Assembly: GCA_021782365.1 (NCBI GenBank) | Contig: JAJXVB010000007.1 | Span: 62,001 to 126,000 of the forward strand | Length of the DNA stretch: 64,000 nucleotides | DNA from: Pseudomonadota bacterium | GTDB taxonomy: Bacteria > Pseudomonadota > Gammaproteobacteria > Burkholderiales > Gallionellaceae | Direction of reading: 5' to 3' | Shown here: one piece after another, positions 1 to 12,154 of the stretch | Numbering within the stretch: position 1 is the first letter of the stretch | Layout of the letters: each line of letters starts with the position of its first letter | Position numbers and translations under genes: made by a program | The notes under the pieces: model-generated | Seen by the model: only the letters and a program-made list of their open reading frames with translations | Told to the model about the DNA's origin: nothing | Database searches by the model: none

Positions 1-113
1 AACAGGTCGGAGAGCTGGCTGCCCGTTCGGGCGAGGCCGGATTTGAGTCGCGCCATCCAGCCTTCGGAGGCCTTCTCGCCGGTCTTATCACTTTTTTTCA
101 GGAAACTAAACAT
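1..113 (-). CDS. ftsY: Signal recognition particle receptor FtsY, N-terminal fragment (runs off the window)
   Basis: Reverse-strand translation MFSFLKKSDKTGEKASEGWMARLKSGLARTGSQLSDLF matches the FtsY N-terminal pattern. Confidence 0.8.
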   Translation of the reverse strand, partial: MFSFLKKSDKTGEKASEGWMARLKSGLARTGSQLSDL

Positions 114-212
114 CTTGGATGCATTCCGGTAGTTGGGGCATAATGTACGCGGTCACATCATGTGGCCATTTTCGCTATTTTAAGCCGATTGGGCGCGCCG
201 AGGTTAAGGATT

Positions 213-1577
213 ATGCGGATATATCTGTATTGTATTGCACTGCTGGCATTCGGTATGCAACAGGTGGCCTCGGCCGAGGTGTTCGAGAAGACCCTGGCAA
301 ACGGCCTGAAGGTCATCGTCAAGGAAGACCACAGGGCTCCCGTCGTGGTGCAGCAGGTCTGGTACAAGGCCGGCAGTATGGACGAAGTGACCGGCAAGAC
401 GGGTGTCGCGCATGCGCTGGAACACATGATGTTCAAGGGCACAAAGCGCGTGCCGGCTGGCGAGTTTTCCCGCCTCATTGCGGCGGCAGGCGGGCGCGAG
501 AATGCGTTCACCAGCGACGACTACACCGCCTATTTCCAGCAGCTCGAAAAATCGAAATTGCCGCTGGCGATGAAGCTCGAATCCGACAGGATGCAAAACC
601 TGGATCTCTCCGAAAAGGAATTTTCCAAGGAGATCAGGGTGGTAATGGAAGAGCGGCGCATGCGCACAGACGACGATCCGCACGCCCTGCTTCAGGAGAA
701 GATGATGTCGGTGTTCTACGAGGAGCACCCCTATCGGCATCCCGTGATCGGATGGATGAACGACCTCGAGCATCTGACGGTAAACGATGTCAGGGACTGG
801 TACAGGAAATGGTATGCGCCGAATAACGCGACGCTCGTGATCGCAGGCGATGTCGATCACGATGCCGTTTTCGCTCTGGCAAAGCGCTACTACGGCCCCA
901 TTGGGATGCGCACAGTGCCTCCCCACAGGAACTACATAGAACCTCCTCAGGTCGGCATCAAGCGCATGGTGGTCAAGGCGCCGGCCGAGCTTCCCCTTCT
1001 GGTGATGGGTTACCATGCGCCCAATGTCGTCGATCCGCTCCGGGACTGGCAGCCTTATGCGCTCGAGATGCTGGCAGGCGTGCTGAGCGGAAACGATTCG
1101 GCAAGGTTGAACAAGGATCTGGTTCGCGAGCAGAAGATCGCAAGCGATGTCAGCGCGGGATATGACGCGACTTCGCGCGGTCCTGCTGTTTTCACACTTG
1201 AAGCAACCCCAAGTGAAGGCAAGACGGCGGCCGATGTGGAAGCGGCGCTGCGCCGCGAGATATCAAACATCGTCAAGGACGGCGTGAGCAAAGAAGAGCT
1301 CGCGCGCGTGAAGGCGCAGGTGATGGCTGCCGAAGTTTACAAGCTCGATTCCGTTTTCTACCAGGCGATGCAGATAGGCCAGATGGAGAGCATAGGGCTG
1401 GGCCAGCAGGCCATCCCCCTGATGCTGGACAAGCTTGAAGAGGTGACGGCAGAACAGGTGAAGGATGTCGCAAGCATGCTTTTGAAAGACGACAACCTGA
1501 CCGTTGCAGTGCTCGACCCACAGCCACTTTCTGGAAAGCCCAGGCGTCAAACCGGAGACTCAAGCCATGTCCGTTAA
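213..1577 (+). CDS. M16 family zinc peptidase (catalytic, HxxEH motif)
   Basis: HALEHMMFKGT zinc-binding motif; signal peptide MRIYLYCIALLAFGMQQVASA; start chosen inside the 162..1577 ORF. Confidence 0.9.
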   Translation: MRIYLYCIALLAFGMQQVASAEVFEKTLANGLKVIVKEDHRAPVVVQQVWYKAGSMDEVTGKTGVAHALEHMMFKGTKRVPAGEFSRLIAAAGGRENAFTSDDYTAYFQQLEKSKLPLAMKLESDRMQNLDLSEKEFSKEIRVVMEERRMRTDDDPHALLQEKMMSVFYEEHPYRHPVIGWMNDLEHLTVNDVRDWYRKWYAPNNATLVIAGDVDHDAVFALAKRYYGPIGMRTVPPHRNYIEPPQVGIKRMVVKAPAELPLLVMGYHAPNVVDPLRDWQPYALEMLAGVLSGNDSARLNKDLVREQKIASDVSAGYDATSRGPAVFTLEATPSEGKTAADVEAALRREISNIVKDGVSKEELARVKAQVMAAEVYKLDSVFYQAMQIGQMESIGLGQQAIPLMLDKLEEVTAEQVKDVASMLLKDDNLTVAVLDPQPLSGKPRRQTGDSSHVR

Positions 1578-2877
1578 ACTTTCGAGATTCCTGGGCACAG
1601 CCCTGCTTTGCTTTGCTACTGGCGCGGCCTTCGCCACTCCTGCGATACAGCACTGGCAGAGTGCGAGCGGTGCTAAGGTGCTGTTTGTCGAAGACCACGA
1701 CATCCCGATGCTGGACGTGGCGGTGAGCGTGCCTGCGGGCAGCCGCTATGACAGCAAATCCGGACTTGCCAGCATGACGCACGAGATGCTGGATCTGGGG
1801 GCGGGCGGAATGGACGAGAATGCCATTGCTGGCGGCATGGCGGATATAGGCGCTGAGCTTGACGGGAATATCGATCAGGACATGGCAAGCGTCACGCTGC
1901 GCACCCTGAGTCAGGAAAAGGAGCGCGACAAGGCTCTGGACATCATGTCCAGGGTGCTGCAGCACCCGACCTTTTCCGACGAGATACTGTCCCGCGAGAA
2001 GGCGCGCGTGATCGCCGCGCTGAAAGAAGACGAGACCAAGCCTGAGAGCATCGCGAGCCGCGCCTTCTACAAGGCGGTATTCGGCAAACACCCCTATGCG
2101 CTGCCGATTTCCGGCGATGTGGCGGGCGTGGGTGCGATCAGCGACCAGGACGTGAAGGACTTTTACCGAACCCACTACAATGCGGCCCGCGCGGTCGTTG
2201 CGATCATGGGCGATGTGACGCAGAAGGAAGCGCACGAGATCGCGGATCGGCTGACTGGGGAGCTTCCGGTATCGAACGAGCCGCTTCCCATGCCTGCCGT
2301 TGACATGCAGATCAAGCCTGTCGAGGAGCGCATTCCCCACCCCGCCACGCAGAGCCATATCCTGATCGGCGCGCCCGGCATGTCGCGCACGGACCCGGAT
2401 TATTTCACGCTTTATGTCGGCAATTACATACTGGGAGGCGGAGGCTTCGTCTCCCGTCTGATGAACGAGGTGCGCGAAAAACGCGGCCTGGCTTACAGTG
2501 TATACAGTTATTTCTTCCCGCTGGGCCAGCCGGGACCCTTCCAGATCGGCCTGCAAACCAAGAAGGATCAGGCGGATGAGGCGCTCGCGCTGGTGCGCAG
2601 GACGCTGGACAAGTTCGTGGCAGAAGGCCCGACCGAAGACGAGTTGAAGGCTGCGAAGCAGAACATCATAGGCGGATTTCCGCTGCGCATAGACAGCAAC
2701 CGCAAGATACTCGGATATCTGAGCGTGATCGGATTCTACGACCTGCCGCTTAGCTATCTCGACGACTTCACCAAGCGCGTGAACAGCGTCACTGTCGGCG
2801 AGATAAAGGATGCGTTTGCGCGCCACATCCATCCTGATGCGATGGCGACCGTGATCGTCGGCGCACCCGCCAAATGA
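1567..2877 (+). CDS. M16 family peptidase-like protein (second subunit, no HxxEH)
   Basis: Overlaps the preceding M16 gene; M16 C-terminal features (REKRGLAYSVYSYF); signal peptide after the ATG at 1567. Confidence 0.88.
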   Translation: MSVKLSRFLGTALLCFATGAAFATPAIQHWQSASGAKVLFVEDHDIPMLDVAVSVPAGSRYDSKSGLASMTHEMLDLGAGGMDENAIAGGMADIGAELDGNIDQDMASVTLRTLSQEKERDKALDIMSRVLQHPTFSDEILSREKARVIAALKEDETKPESIASRAFYKAVFGKHPYALPISGDVAGVGAISDQDVKDFYRTHYNAARAVVAIMGDVTQKEAHEIADRLTGELPVSNEPLPMPAVDMQIKPVEERIPHPATQSHILIGAPGMSRTDPDYFTLYVGNYILGGGGFVSRLMNEVREKRGLAYSVYSYFFPLGQPGPFQIGLQTKKDQADEALALVRRTLDKFVAEGPTEDELKAAKQNIIGGFPLRIDSNRKILGYLSVIGFYDLPLSYLDDFTKRVNSVTVGEIKDAFARHIHPDAMATVIVGAPAK

Positions 2878-2883
2878 TCATAG

Positions 2884-3899
<1,016 letters not shown>

Positions 3900-3915
3900 T
3901 CTTGAATGGAGTTGA

Positions 3916-4173
<258 letters not shown>

Positions 4174-4977
4174 CTAGCGCCATATTCCCTTGATGGGCGA
4201 CGTGTCGCGGCTGTTTCCGATAGGCTCAAGGCCATACAGGTCGAGCAGCGTTCTTAGCACACCGTAATGGTCGATGCGCTGGCCGCTCGTACCGTTCTTG
4301 ATCATCGGGCCAGCCAGTATCGTGACGATGCGGTTGTCCCCCTTGAAGTCGTCCTCGTCCCATGTCAGGATAAACAGGCTGTTGTGCTTGTATGCCCAGT
4401 CAACATAGGGCGCGATATGCGCTTTAAGCCAGGAATCCGCCGCCTCGAAGCTGCCGTCGTGCATGTCGTTGTTCTGATCCGGGATGACGAAGGAGACGGT
4501 GGGCAGCTTTGAAAAGTCCTCGGGAAATTCGCTGAATGGCAGGTTGATGCCGGAGGGAAGGTCAGACCAGTTCGCAGCCGGATTGTGCTTGCGCTGATAG
4601 GGGCCGGCTGCGCAGACAGTGGCGTCATCCGCAGGCAGGCCTTCGGAATAGATTGCGAAGCTCATGTTTTTTTGGATCAGCGAGCTCGCGAGATTCTCTC
4701 CCGAGAGATGCTTGGGGCATCTGTCGTCTGCAATATCGTGGGTGGAGCCTGAAAAAAGCGCCAGATAATTCGGCTGGCTTGGGTGACTCACGCCATAGGA
4801 TCGCTTGAACAGCATGCCGCGCTTTGCAAGCTCGCGGATATAGGAGCCTTGATGCTCCATGACCTCGTCAAAGCTATGGTTCTCTTCTATGACCACCACG
4901 ACGTGATCCGGGCGCGGCAGCGCATGGGCTGAAAATGAAAGTGCTAGCAGGCCCGCTGTGGCAATTTTTCTGATCAT
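4174..4977 (-). CDS. Secreted phosphoesterase family protein (acid phosphatase/phospholipase C-like, PF04185 type)
   Basis: HVVVVIEENHSFDEV, SQPNYLALFSGSTH, TWDEDDF motifs; signal peptide. Confidence 0.85.
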   Translation of the reverse strand: MIRKIATAGLLALSFSAHALPRPDHVVVVIEENHSFDEVMEHQGSYIRELAKRGMLFKRSYGVSHPSQPNYLALFSGSTHDIADDRCPKHLSGENLASSLIQKNMSFAIYSEGLPADDATVCAAGPYQRKHNPAANWSDLPSGINLPFSEFPEDFSKLPTVSFVIPDQNNDMHDGSFEAADSWLKAHIAPYVDWAYKHNSLFILTWDEDDFKGDNRIVTILAGPMIKNGTSGQRIDHYGVLRTLLDLYGLEPIGNSRDTSPIKGIWR

Positions 4978-5038
4978 GGTATTCCTCGAGTCAAAATGCG
5001 CATCGTAGCGCGAAATGGTTGCAAGAATCTTTCATGCC

Positions 5039-5839
5039 TTACTTCTGGCAATTCGGGCAGTAAAAGCTCGAGCGCTGTCCCTGTCTGATCTGCCTGATGG
5101 GCGTTCCGCATCGCATGCAGGGCTCTCCGCTTCGGCCATACACCCAATGCTGCTGCTGAAAGTAACCTGGATTGCCTGACGCGTTGACGAAATCGCGAAG
5201 CGTGCTGCCTCCCGCATCGATTGCAGCCTTCAGGGTGGTCTTGATGGACTCTGCAAGTCTTGCGCATCCCGCCAAGCCCAGATTACGGCGTTGCGGTCTG
5301 ATGCCTGCGAGAAAAAGCGCCTCGCTCGCGTAGATGTTGCCCACGCCTACCACGACCTGGCTGTCCATGATGAGCTGCTTGATCGCAACATTCCGGCTTT
5401 TGACTGTACGGTAGAGATGATCGGCATCGAAGGATTCCAGAGGCTCGGGCCCCAGCCTTGAAAGCAGAGGATGGGATTCTATGTCTCCCTCATGCCAAAG
5501 CACTGCGCCGAAACGGCGAGGGTCGCGCAGCCTCATCATTTTCCCGTTGTCGAGCAAGAGATCGAAGTGGTCGTGCTTTTCTGCCGGGACATCTAGAGGC
5601 AGGATGCGCAGGCTTCCTGACATGCCGAGGTGCAGGATCAGCGTGCCTGCATCGCACTTAAGAAGAAGGTATTTTGCGCGGCGCTCGAGGCTCTGTATGG
5701 TTTGCCCTCGCAGAGGCATGTCGCCCGGGATGGGCCAGCGCAGACGATCGTTGCGTATCGCGAAACTGACGATGTTGGCGCCCAGAAGATGGGGGGCAAG
5801 ACCCCGTCTCGTCGTTTCAACCTCTGGAAGTTCAGGCAC
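5039..5839 (-). CDS. mutM: Formamidopyrimidine-DNA glycosylase
   Basis: [14 protein letters not shown] start and C-terminal zinc finger [26 protein letters not shown]. Confidence 0.97.
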   Translation of the reverse strand: MPELPEVETTRRGLAPHLLGANIVSFAIRNDRLRWPIPGDMPLRGQTIQSLERRAKYLLLKCDAGTLILHLGMSGSLRILPLDVPAEKHDHFDLLLDNGKMMRLRDPRRFGAVLWHEGDIESHPLLSRLGPEPLESFDADHLYRTVKSRNVAIKQLIMDSQVVVGVGNIYASEALFLAGIRPQRRNLGLAGCARLAESIKTTLKAAIDAGGSTLRDFVNASGNPGYFQQQHWVYGRSGEPCMRCGTPIRQIRQGQRSSFYCPNCQK

Positions 5840-7163
5840 GGCGGCGCACCCACCAGAGATAGATGCCGATGCCCGTGAGCACGAGCGGGATGCCTACCAG
5901 GAATCCGACGCTGATCCCGGTTAACTGGTTTTTGGATAGCGTGATGTTGCTGTCTTTGGCTTTTCGTGGCTGCAATGCGATATGCTTTTCGTCGTGGGCA
6001 AGCCAGTTGACCATGTTGACGCCAAGGTCCACATTGCCGCCGTTTCCCGCAAAGCTGTTTGAGAGGAATGCGCCGTTTCCGACGACCACGATGCGCTGAT
6101 CCACACCGTTGACATCGTGTTCGGCAGCCAGCGCGATCGTGAAAGGTCCTCTCGTGTCGCGCTGCTTGTCGAATTTTCCGCTGGAAGATGCGCTCATCCA
6201 GCCGGTTTGCGCGACGTCGAGCAGCGCATGCCAATGGTTTCCGCTCCATATGAGGGGACGCGCCGACGGAAATGCGGTGATCAGGTTGAAGCCGCTGGTG
6301 ATCGCGTGAGGGGAATAGTCTGTGCCCAGCGCCCAGGTGTCGGGCGCATTCATCTTGGCGGCTGCTGGATCGATCACGATGCCGGGAGGCAACTGCAGGT
6401 TTAGCCTTTCCGCGAGGCGCTCCAGTCCGTGCAAGGGGCCTGGATCGATCAGCCAAAGCAGGTTTCCGCCGCGATCCACATAGCGCAGGATTTTTTCCAC
6501 TTCGCCTGGCATCAGGTCTACCTGGGGTTGCGTGATCACGAGCATGCTGGCATTTGCCGGCACATCCTGTGCGATCGCGAGGTTGAGGCTCGCGATCCTG
6601 AATCCGTTCTGTTTCAGTTTTGCGCCGAATATCAAGCCGAGATCGTAATTGGCGCTGCCGTCGAGCTTGCGCTCTCCATTTCCATCGAGATACATCACGG
6701 TCTGGTTCGTCGCGTGAGCGAGATGCAGGAGCGCGCCCGTCAGCGTATCCTCGTTGATCGTGGTCAGATGTTCGCTGCGGCCTTGATATTCGACCACCAT
6801 TTCCCCGTTGAGCTGGATGTTCGCGGCGCGCGCCTTTTCAGGCTCCTTCTCGGGATCCACGAATGTCAGTTTGATGTCGCGCTTGTAGCGTTGATAGAGC
6901 GAGATGAAGTCCTTGATGATCTTGCGTATGTCACCCATATGCACGTCCTTGGTCGTGGCATATACCGTGATCTCGACTGGTTCTGATAGTTGGCGCAGTG
7001 CAGAGATGCTTGCGGGCTCCAGGCTGTTTTCGGAATTGGAGGTGAGATCTCGTTCGACCGGGTGGAGCGATGCGAGATAGCCCAAGCCCAGCGCTGCTCC
7101 TGCCAGCAGAAGGACGAAAATCAGGTTGCGCAGAGGGTTGGTTGCGAAAAATTTGCGCGTCAT
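5832..7163 (-). CDS. GldG-like ABC-type transport protein (auxiliary/extracytoplasmic component)
   Basis: Two terminal TM segments; GldG-like text ([42 protein letters not shown]); next to permease and ATPase genes. Confidence 0.82.
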   Translation of the reverse strand: MTRKFFATNPLRNLIFVLLLAGAALGLGYLASLHPVERDLTSNSENSLEPASISALRQLSEPVEITVYATTKDVHMGDIRKIIKDFISLYQRYKRDIKLTFVDPEKEPEKARAANIQLNGEMVVEYQGRSEHLTTINEDTLTGALLHLAHATNQTVMYLDGNGERKLDGSANYDLGLIFGAKLKQNGFRIASLNLAIAQDVPANASMLVITQPQVDLMPGEVEKILRYVDRGGNLLWLIDPGPLHGLERLAERLNLQLPPGIVIDPAAAKMNAPDTWALGTDYSPHAITSGFNLITAFPSARPLIWSGNHWHALLDVAQTGWMSASSSGKFDKQRDTRGPFTIALAAEHDVNGVDQRIVVVGNGAFLSNSFAGNGGNVDLGVNMVNWLAHDEKHIALQPRKAKDSNITLSKNQLTGISVGFLVGIPLVLTGIGIYLWWVRRRA

Positions 7164-7166
7164 GAT

Positions 7167-7907
7167 TTATCCGTATATACGGTTATTGTGCAGGCGCCTT
7201 GTGGCCAGTGTCAGGAAGAACGCGGTGAAGAGCATGAAGAATGCCGCATCGCGGCTGTCCAGGAGCCCTGCGTTGAAATTCTGGAAGTGGTACAAGGGCG
7301 AGAACTGGTGCCAGGGTGATGCGGAAGGAGAGGCGATGTCGGCAAGCCATAGCCCTGTCAGAATGGCGACGGTACCCAGGGCCGCGATCACGGGTTGCGC
7401 CGTAAGAGACGAGATGTAGAGGCCGAGCGCGACATAGCTTGAAGTCAGGAGCAGAAGTCCTATGGAGTTCGATAGCAAAAGCCCCGAATCGAGATGCGTT
7501 CCCAGATAGAGCGTGGCTAGCATCAGCGGCAGGATCGCGATCATCGGCAAGAGGAAAATGAGAAGACCTGCGAACTTGCCGATTGCGATCTGCACATCCG
7601 ATGCGGGGGAGGAGAGGAGCAGCGGCAGGGTCTGGTTGCGTCGCTCTTCTGCGATCAGGCGCATCGTGAACATCGGCACCAGCATCATGAGAAGCAGGGC
7701 TGCGGTGTTGAAAAGCGATGCGCCCACGGTGCCGGTCACGCCCGGCGGATTCGCGAGCAGCGCGAGCTGGGGCTGTATCTCGAGAAAGGCCTCCAGTCTC
7801 GTCAGGAAGAACCAGGCAAGGATGAATTGCAGGCCTGCCATCACGAACCAGGTGGATGGGATGGATAAAAGGCTGCGCAATTCTCTCATGGCGATCAGGC
7901 GTATCAT
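7167..7907 (-). CDS. ABC transporter permease (GldF-like)
   Basis: Multi-TM; LFNTAALLLMMLVPMFTMRLIAEERRNQTLPLLLSSP; start MIRLIAMREL inside the ORF. Confidence 0.85.
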   Translation of the reverse strand: MIRLIAMRELRSLLSIPSTWFVMAGLQFILAWFFLTRLEAFLEIQPQLALLANPPGVTGTVGASLFNTAALLLMMLVPMFTMRLIAEERRNQTLPLLLSSPASDVQIAIGKFAGLLIFLLPMIAILPLMLATLYLGTHLDSGLLLSNSIGLLLLTSSYVALGLYISSLTAQPVIAALGTVAILTGLWLADIASPSASPWHQFSPLYHFQNFNAGLLDSRDAAFFMLFTAFFLTLATRRLHNNRIYG

Positions 7908-8842
7908 GAATTCTCCTTCGTGATCTTCACGAATACATCCTCGAGCGTAGCATGCAATGGGGTGAGCTGGGTCAGCTGCCAACCCTTCTGGGTCGAGAGG
8001 CTCAATAGCTGGCTTCCGGGGTTTCTGTCTGGCGCATGCAGGATGCGGAATTCCGTTTCGGAAATTTTTTCCACGCTCTCTATGCCTTCTATGCTTTCAA
8101 GCTCGCTCAATGCAGGCGGGTTGCCTAAAGTGATCGTGAATCCGGAAATTTCTCCATAGTGCTGCATGCGGTCGCTGGAATCGCCATAGATCAGGCGTCC
8201 CTTCTGCATGATCTCCACGCGGTCGCATACGCTCTCCACCTCGCTCAAGAGATGCGTGGAGAGGATCACGCTGCCCGAGTTTCCCTGCTCGCGGATCAGC
8301 GCCCTTATGTCGCGTATCTGGGATGGATCGAGCCCGACCGTGGGCTCGTCCAGCACGAGGACGTCCGGGCGATGCACGATGGCCTGTGCGATGCCGACGC
8401 GCTGCTGATAGCCCTTCGACAGGGTCGATATCAGTTTTTTCCTGACCGATTCCAGCCCGCAGCGCCTGATCGCCTCCGTCATCGCGGAATCGATCTCATC
8501 GCGCCTCATTCCATGCAGCCGTGCGGCAAAGTGCAGATAGGTCTCTACGCTTAACTCACGGTTCAAGGGCGGGGATTCCGGCAGGTAACCTATGTGGGCC
8601 TTCGCCTTTGCGGGATTTTTCTGCAGGCTGATGCCGCAGACGTCTATCGTTCCGCTGTCGGGAAGCAGGCATCCGGTCAGCATCTGCAGCGTGGTGCTCT
8701 TGCCGGCGCCGTTGTGTCCCAGCAAGCCCAGCACTTCGCCGCGCTTGAGTTCCAGGTTCAGGTCGTGAATGACCCGACGCTTGCCGAAGCTCCGGCTTAA
8801 GTTGCGCGCTGTAAGGGTTGCGTTCGACAAGTTCGCCTGCAC
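7904..8842 (-). CDS. ABC transporter ATP-binding protein (GldA-like)
   Basis: Walker A GHNGAGKST, signature LSKGYQQRVGIAQA, Walker B VLVLDEPTVGLDP. Confidence 0.93.
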   Translation of the reverse strand: MQANLSNATLTARNLSRSFGKRRVIHDLNLELKRGEVLGLLGHNGAGKSTTLQMLTGCLLPDSGTIDVCGISLQKNPAKAKAHIGYLPESPPLNRELSVETYLHFAARLHGMRRDEIDSAMTEAIRRCGLESVRKKLISTLSKGYQQRVGIAQAIVHRPDVLVLDEPTVGLDPSQIRDIRALIREQGNSGSVILSTHLLSEVESVCDRVEIMQKGRLIYGDSSDRMQHYGEISGFTITLGNPPALSELESIEGIESVEKISETEFRILHAPDRNPGSQLLSLSTQKGWQLTQLTPLHATLEDVFVKITKENS

Positions 8843-8907
8843 CTTTGAGTTGTGGATAGCCGCAAATATAACCTAATATGTAGGCCCGTATCAAAAGCCG
8901 TGCTGCC

Positions 8908-10647
8908 ATGAAAGAATTCAGACATTTTTTGCTCGCATGCCTGCTGGTTTCAGGATGTGCTGAGGTACATGAACCGGCGGTGAAGGCGACATCCGAGCCG
9001 CCCAAGGCGCAGGTTGCCCCAGCCCCAGCGCCCGTGCCCGCGCCGGAAGTTCTGCCGGACATCGATCTGACCCAGGATCTCCTCTATGAAATCCTGTTGT
9101 CCGAATTCGCTGCTCAGCGCGGTCACATGGCCTTGGCGCTCGAGAGCAGCATGGATCTCGCCCAGAAGACGCGCGATCCGAGGCTCGCGAGGCGTGCGGC
9201 CCAGCTCGCGATGCAATCCGGAGACATGGAAAAATCGGTCGAGGCTGTCGGACTGTGGCATGAGCTGGACCCGGACTCTGAGATGGCCACGCGCATGCTT
9301 TCATCGCTGCTTTTGCGCGGCGGAAAATTCGAAGAGGCGCGTCCCTATCTTGTGGACGTGCTGAAAGGCTCGGGAGAGGATGTGGGGATGACTTTCCTTC
9401 AGCTCTATCCTTTGACGGCGCCGCAGCAGGACAGGGCGGGTGCGCTCAAGCTGATGCGCGAACTGGCAGAGCCCTATCCCAAGGTAAGCGAGGCGCATTG
9501 GGTCGTCGCGGAGCTTGCGCGCGCCGCAGGAGACGAGGTGCTTGCGCTTAACGAGGCGCGCGAGGCGCACAAGCTCAAGCCCGCATGGAATGCGCCCGTG
9601 CTGCTGGAAGCGGAACTCCTGAACAAGACCGCGCCGGAGCAGAGCCTGGCGCTGATGAGAGAGTATCTTTCCGATTATCCGGCGGCTTCAGAGGTGAGGC
9701 TGCAATATGCGCGCGAATTGCTCGCACAGAAAGAATTCAAGAGCGCGCGGGACGAGTTTCAGTATCTCGCCCGCGAAAATCCGGGCAATGTAGAGCTCGC
9801 CTTTGCGGTGGCTTTGATCTCGCTGCAGCTCAATGATTTTCCCGAAGCCGAGGCCGAGCTCAAGAACACGCTGGTAAGAAACGGCGGGACGCAGGACGAC
9901 GTGGCGTATTTTCTTGGGCAGCTCTATGAGGCGAAGGAGGACAGGGAAAAGGCGCTCGAGTATTACAGCAAGGTGAATGCCGGAGAATATCGCTATGCCG
10001 CAGAGCTACGCATCGTCTACATCCTGAGCCGCGAGAACAAGCTCGACGAGGCGCGCCAGACATTGCATCAGGCAGCCATGGATTATCCTGCAAAACAAGG
10101 GGAGCTCCTGGTGATAGAGGCGCAGCTTCTGCGCGATGCGAAGCAGCCGGGTGCCGCGATCGAGGTGCTGAAGCAGGGGATGGTAAAGCTTCCGGACGAT
10201 CCCGAGCTTTTGTACGAGGCCGCGATGCAGGCCGACCAGCTTGGCCGCTACGATGAGTCTGAAAAATGGCTGCGCCATTTGATCAAGGTGAGGCCGGATT
10301 ACGCGCACGCCTACAACGCGCTGGGCTACGGTTTTCTGGAGCGCAAGGTGCGCATACCCGAGGCGACAGAGCTGGTCGAGAAGGCATTGAAGCTTGCGCC
10401 CAACGACTATGCGATCATGGACAGCGTGGGCTGGGCCTATTATCTCGGCGGAAAGCTGAACGAGAGCGTGGCGATGTTGCGCAAGGCGTTTGCAGGCACT
10501 AATGACCCCGAAATCGCGGCTCACCTTGGCGAGGCGCTGTGGGCGAGCGGCAACAAGGATGAAGCCGAAGCGATCTGGAACGAAAGCCTGAAGGCGCATC
10601 CTGAAAGCGAGCCGTTGAAGGCTGTGATGAAGCGGTATATTCCGTGA
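8908..10647 (+). CDS. Tetratricopeptide repeat lipoprotein
   Basis: Lipobox LVSGC; multiple TPR units; directly upstream of lolB. Confidence 0.88.
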   Translation: MKEFRHFLLACLLVSGCAEVHEPAVKATSEPPKAQVAPAPAPVPAPEVLPDIDLTQDLLYEILLSEFAAQRGHMALALESSMDLAQKTRDPRLARRAAQLAMQSGDMEKSVEAVGLWHELDPDSEMATRMLSSLLLRGGKFEEARPYLVDVLKGSGEDVGMTFLQLYPLTAPQQDRAGALKLMRELAEPYPKVSEAHWVVAELARAAGDEVLALNEAREAHKLKPAWNAPVLLEAELLNKTAPEQSLALMREYLSDYPAASEVRLQYARELLAQKEFKSARDEFQYLARENPGNVELAFAVALISLQLNDFPEAEAELKNTLVRNGGTQDDVAYFLGQLYEAKEDREKALEYYSKVNAGEYRYAAELRIVYILSRENKLDEARQTLHQAAMDYPAKQGELLVIEAQLLRDAKQPGAAIEVLKQGMVKLPDDPELLYEAAMQADQLGRYDESEKWLRHLIKVRPDYAHAYNALGYGFLERKVRIPEATELVEKALKLAPNDYAIMDSVGWAYYLGGKLNESVAMLRKAFAGTNDPEIAAHLGEALWASGNKDEAEAIWNESLKAHPESEPLKAVMKRYIP

Positions 10648-11192
10648 TGCGCTGGCTTCTGCTTCTGCTGCTCGCGGGCTGCGCGACGCAGCCTGTGGCA
10701 GTCCGCCCGCAGCATGTCGAGGATGCGGACTTCGCGATCAATGGCAGGATACTGGTGAAGCATGATGACAAGCGCGATTCTGCGGGATTGCGCTGGGCCC
10801 ATCAGTCTGGAAGCGACGAGATATTGCTCTTGACGCCATTGGGTCAGACGGTGGCGCGCATCTATCGAGACGACAAGGAGGCGACGCTGGATGAGAACAG
10901 CAAGCACTATCAGGACAAGGATGTGGAGTCGCTGATGATGAAGGTTCTGGGATGGCGCTTGCAGATGGACAGCCTGCATCGCTGGATCCTGGGGCAGCCG
11001 GCAGCAAGCGATGCACTGGTCGAGCGTGACAAGCTCGGGCGAATCTCGGTGCAGTACCAGGATGGATGGGAAGTCCGCTATCTCAAATATTCGGAAGACA
11101 AGGCGGACAGCCTGCCCTCGCGCATGCGGCTTTCCCGGCCGAACCTGCAGTTGACCCTGCTGATAGACGGCTGGGACTGGAATTCCAAATGA
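10644..11192 (+). CDS. lolB: Outer membrane lipoprotein LolB
   Basis: LLLLLLAGCATQP lipobox; LolB-like domain; position upstream of ispE. Confidence 0.85.
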   Translation: MMRWLLLLLLAGCATQPVAVRPQHVEDADFAINGRILVKHDDKRDSAGLRWAHQSGSDEILLLTPLGQTVARIYRDDKEATLDENSKHYQDKDVESLMMKVLGWRLQMDSLHRWILGQPAASDALVERDKLGRISVQYQDGWEVRYLKYSEDKADSLPSRMRLSRPNLQLTLLIDGWDWNSK

Positions 11193-12025
11193 AGCTGGTC
11201 TGTCCGGCGCCCGCCAAGCTCAATCTTTTTCTGCATGTGACAGGCAGGCGCAGCGACGGCTATCACGAACTCCAGACGCTGTTCCGCTTCATCGATCTAA
11301 GCGATACGCTGCGTTTCTCGCTTCGCGAGGATGGTTTGATCAGGCGGGCAAACAAGGTCGAAGGCGTTGCCGAAGAGCAGGACCTGTGCGTGCGCGCAGC
11401 CAGGCTATTGCAGGATGAGACGGGGTGCCGCCTTGGCGTCGATATCGAGGTCGAGAAGCGCATTCCCATGGGCGGGGGCCTGGGCGGAGGAAGCTCGGAT
11501 GCGGCAACTACGCTGATCGCGCTGAATCGCCTTTGGTCCTTGGGACTGAAGCGACAGCGCCTGATGGAGATAGGACTCTGGTTGGGCGCCGATGTGCCGG
11601 TTTTCGTATTCGGCGAAAACGCCTTTGCGGAAGGGGTGGGCGAGAGGCTTCAGGCCTATGGGCTTCCTCCCGCATGGTATGTGGTGCTTTTCCCACCTGT
11701 GCATGTGCCCACGGCGCAAATATTTTCGCATCCAGAATTGACACGGGACTCGGATTCGATAATAATGCGCGCCCTCTCGACGCAGCCTTTGCGCAACGAT
11801 TTGCAGACGGTGGTGTGCAGTCTTTATCCGGAAGTTGCGGATCATATCGCAGAGCTTGGCCGTCATGGCCGCGCGATGATGACGGGCTCCGGGGCATGCG
11901 TGTTCGCCGAATTCGAGAGCGAGGAAAAGGCGGATGCCGTTTTGCAGCAGCTGCCGCAATCGATGAGAGGCGTGGCAGTGCAAGGTTTGTCGAGGCACCC
12001 TTTGCATGACTGGGTGCAGGATTGA
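11189..12025 (+). CDS. ispE: 4-diphosphocytidyl-2-C-methyl-D-erythritol kinase
   Basis: CPAPAKLNLFLHVTGRRSDGYHELQTLF; PMGGGLGGGSSDAA GHMP kinase motif. Confidence 0.96.
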   Translation: MKLVCPAPAKLNLFLHVTGRRSDGYHELQTLFRFIDLSDTLRFSLREDGLIRRANKVEGVAEEQDLCVRAARLLQDETGCRLGVDIEVEKRIPMGGGLGGGSSDAATTLIALNRLWSLGLKRQRLMEIGLWLGADVPVFVFGENAFAEGVGERLQAYGLPPAWYVVLFPPVHVPTAQIFSHPELTRDSDSIIMRALSTQPLRNDLQTVVCSLYPEVADHIAELGRHGRAMMTGSGACVFAEFESEEKADAVLQQLPQSMRGVAVQGLSRHPLHDWVQD

Positions 12026-12030
12026 GTTTT

Positions 12031-12105
12031 TGGGGAGTCGCCAAGTGGTAAGGCAACGGGTTTTGATCCCGTCATTCGTAGGTTCGATCCCTACCTCCTC
12101 AGCCA
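12031..12105 (+). tRNA. tRNA-Gln (anticodon TTG), CCA encoded
   Basis: Full cloverleaf: TGGGGAG/CTCCTCA acceptor, anticodon arm ACGGG-TTTTGAT-CCCGT, T-arm GTAGG-TTCGATC-CCTAC; between ispE and prs. Confidence 0.97.
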
Positions 12106-12111
12106 TATCAC

Positions 12112-12139
12112 GGGCACGCATGTGCCCTTTTGGTTTTTT
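12112..12139 (+). terminator. Rho-independent terminator after tRNA-Gln
   Basis: GGGCAC-GCAT-GTGCCC followed by TTTTGGTTTTTT. Confidence 0.8.
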
Positions 12140-12154
12140 CGTTGAGAGGTTCAC

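Noticed and set aside
1273-2832. 519-aa minus-strand ORF
   Set aside because: Mirror ORF of the M16 peptidase genes; typical GC-rich antisense artefact
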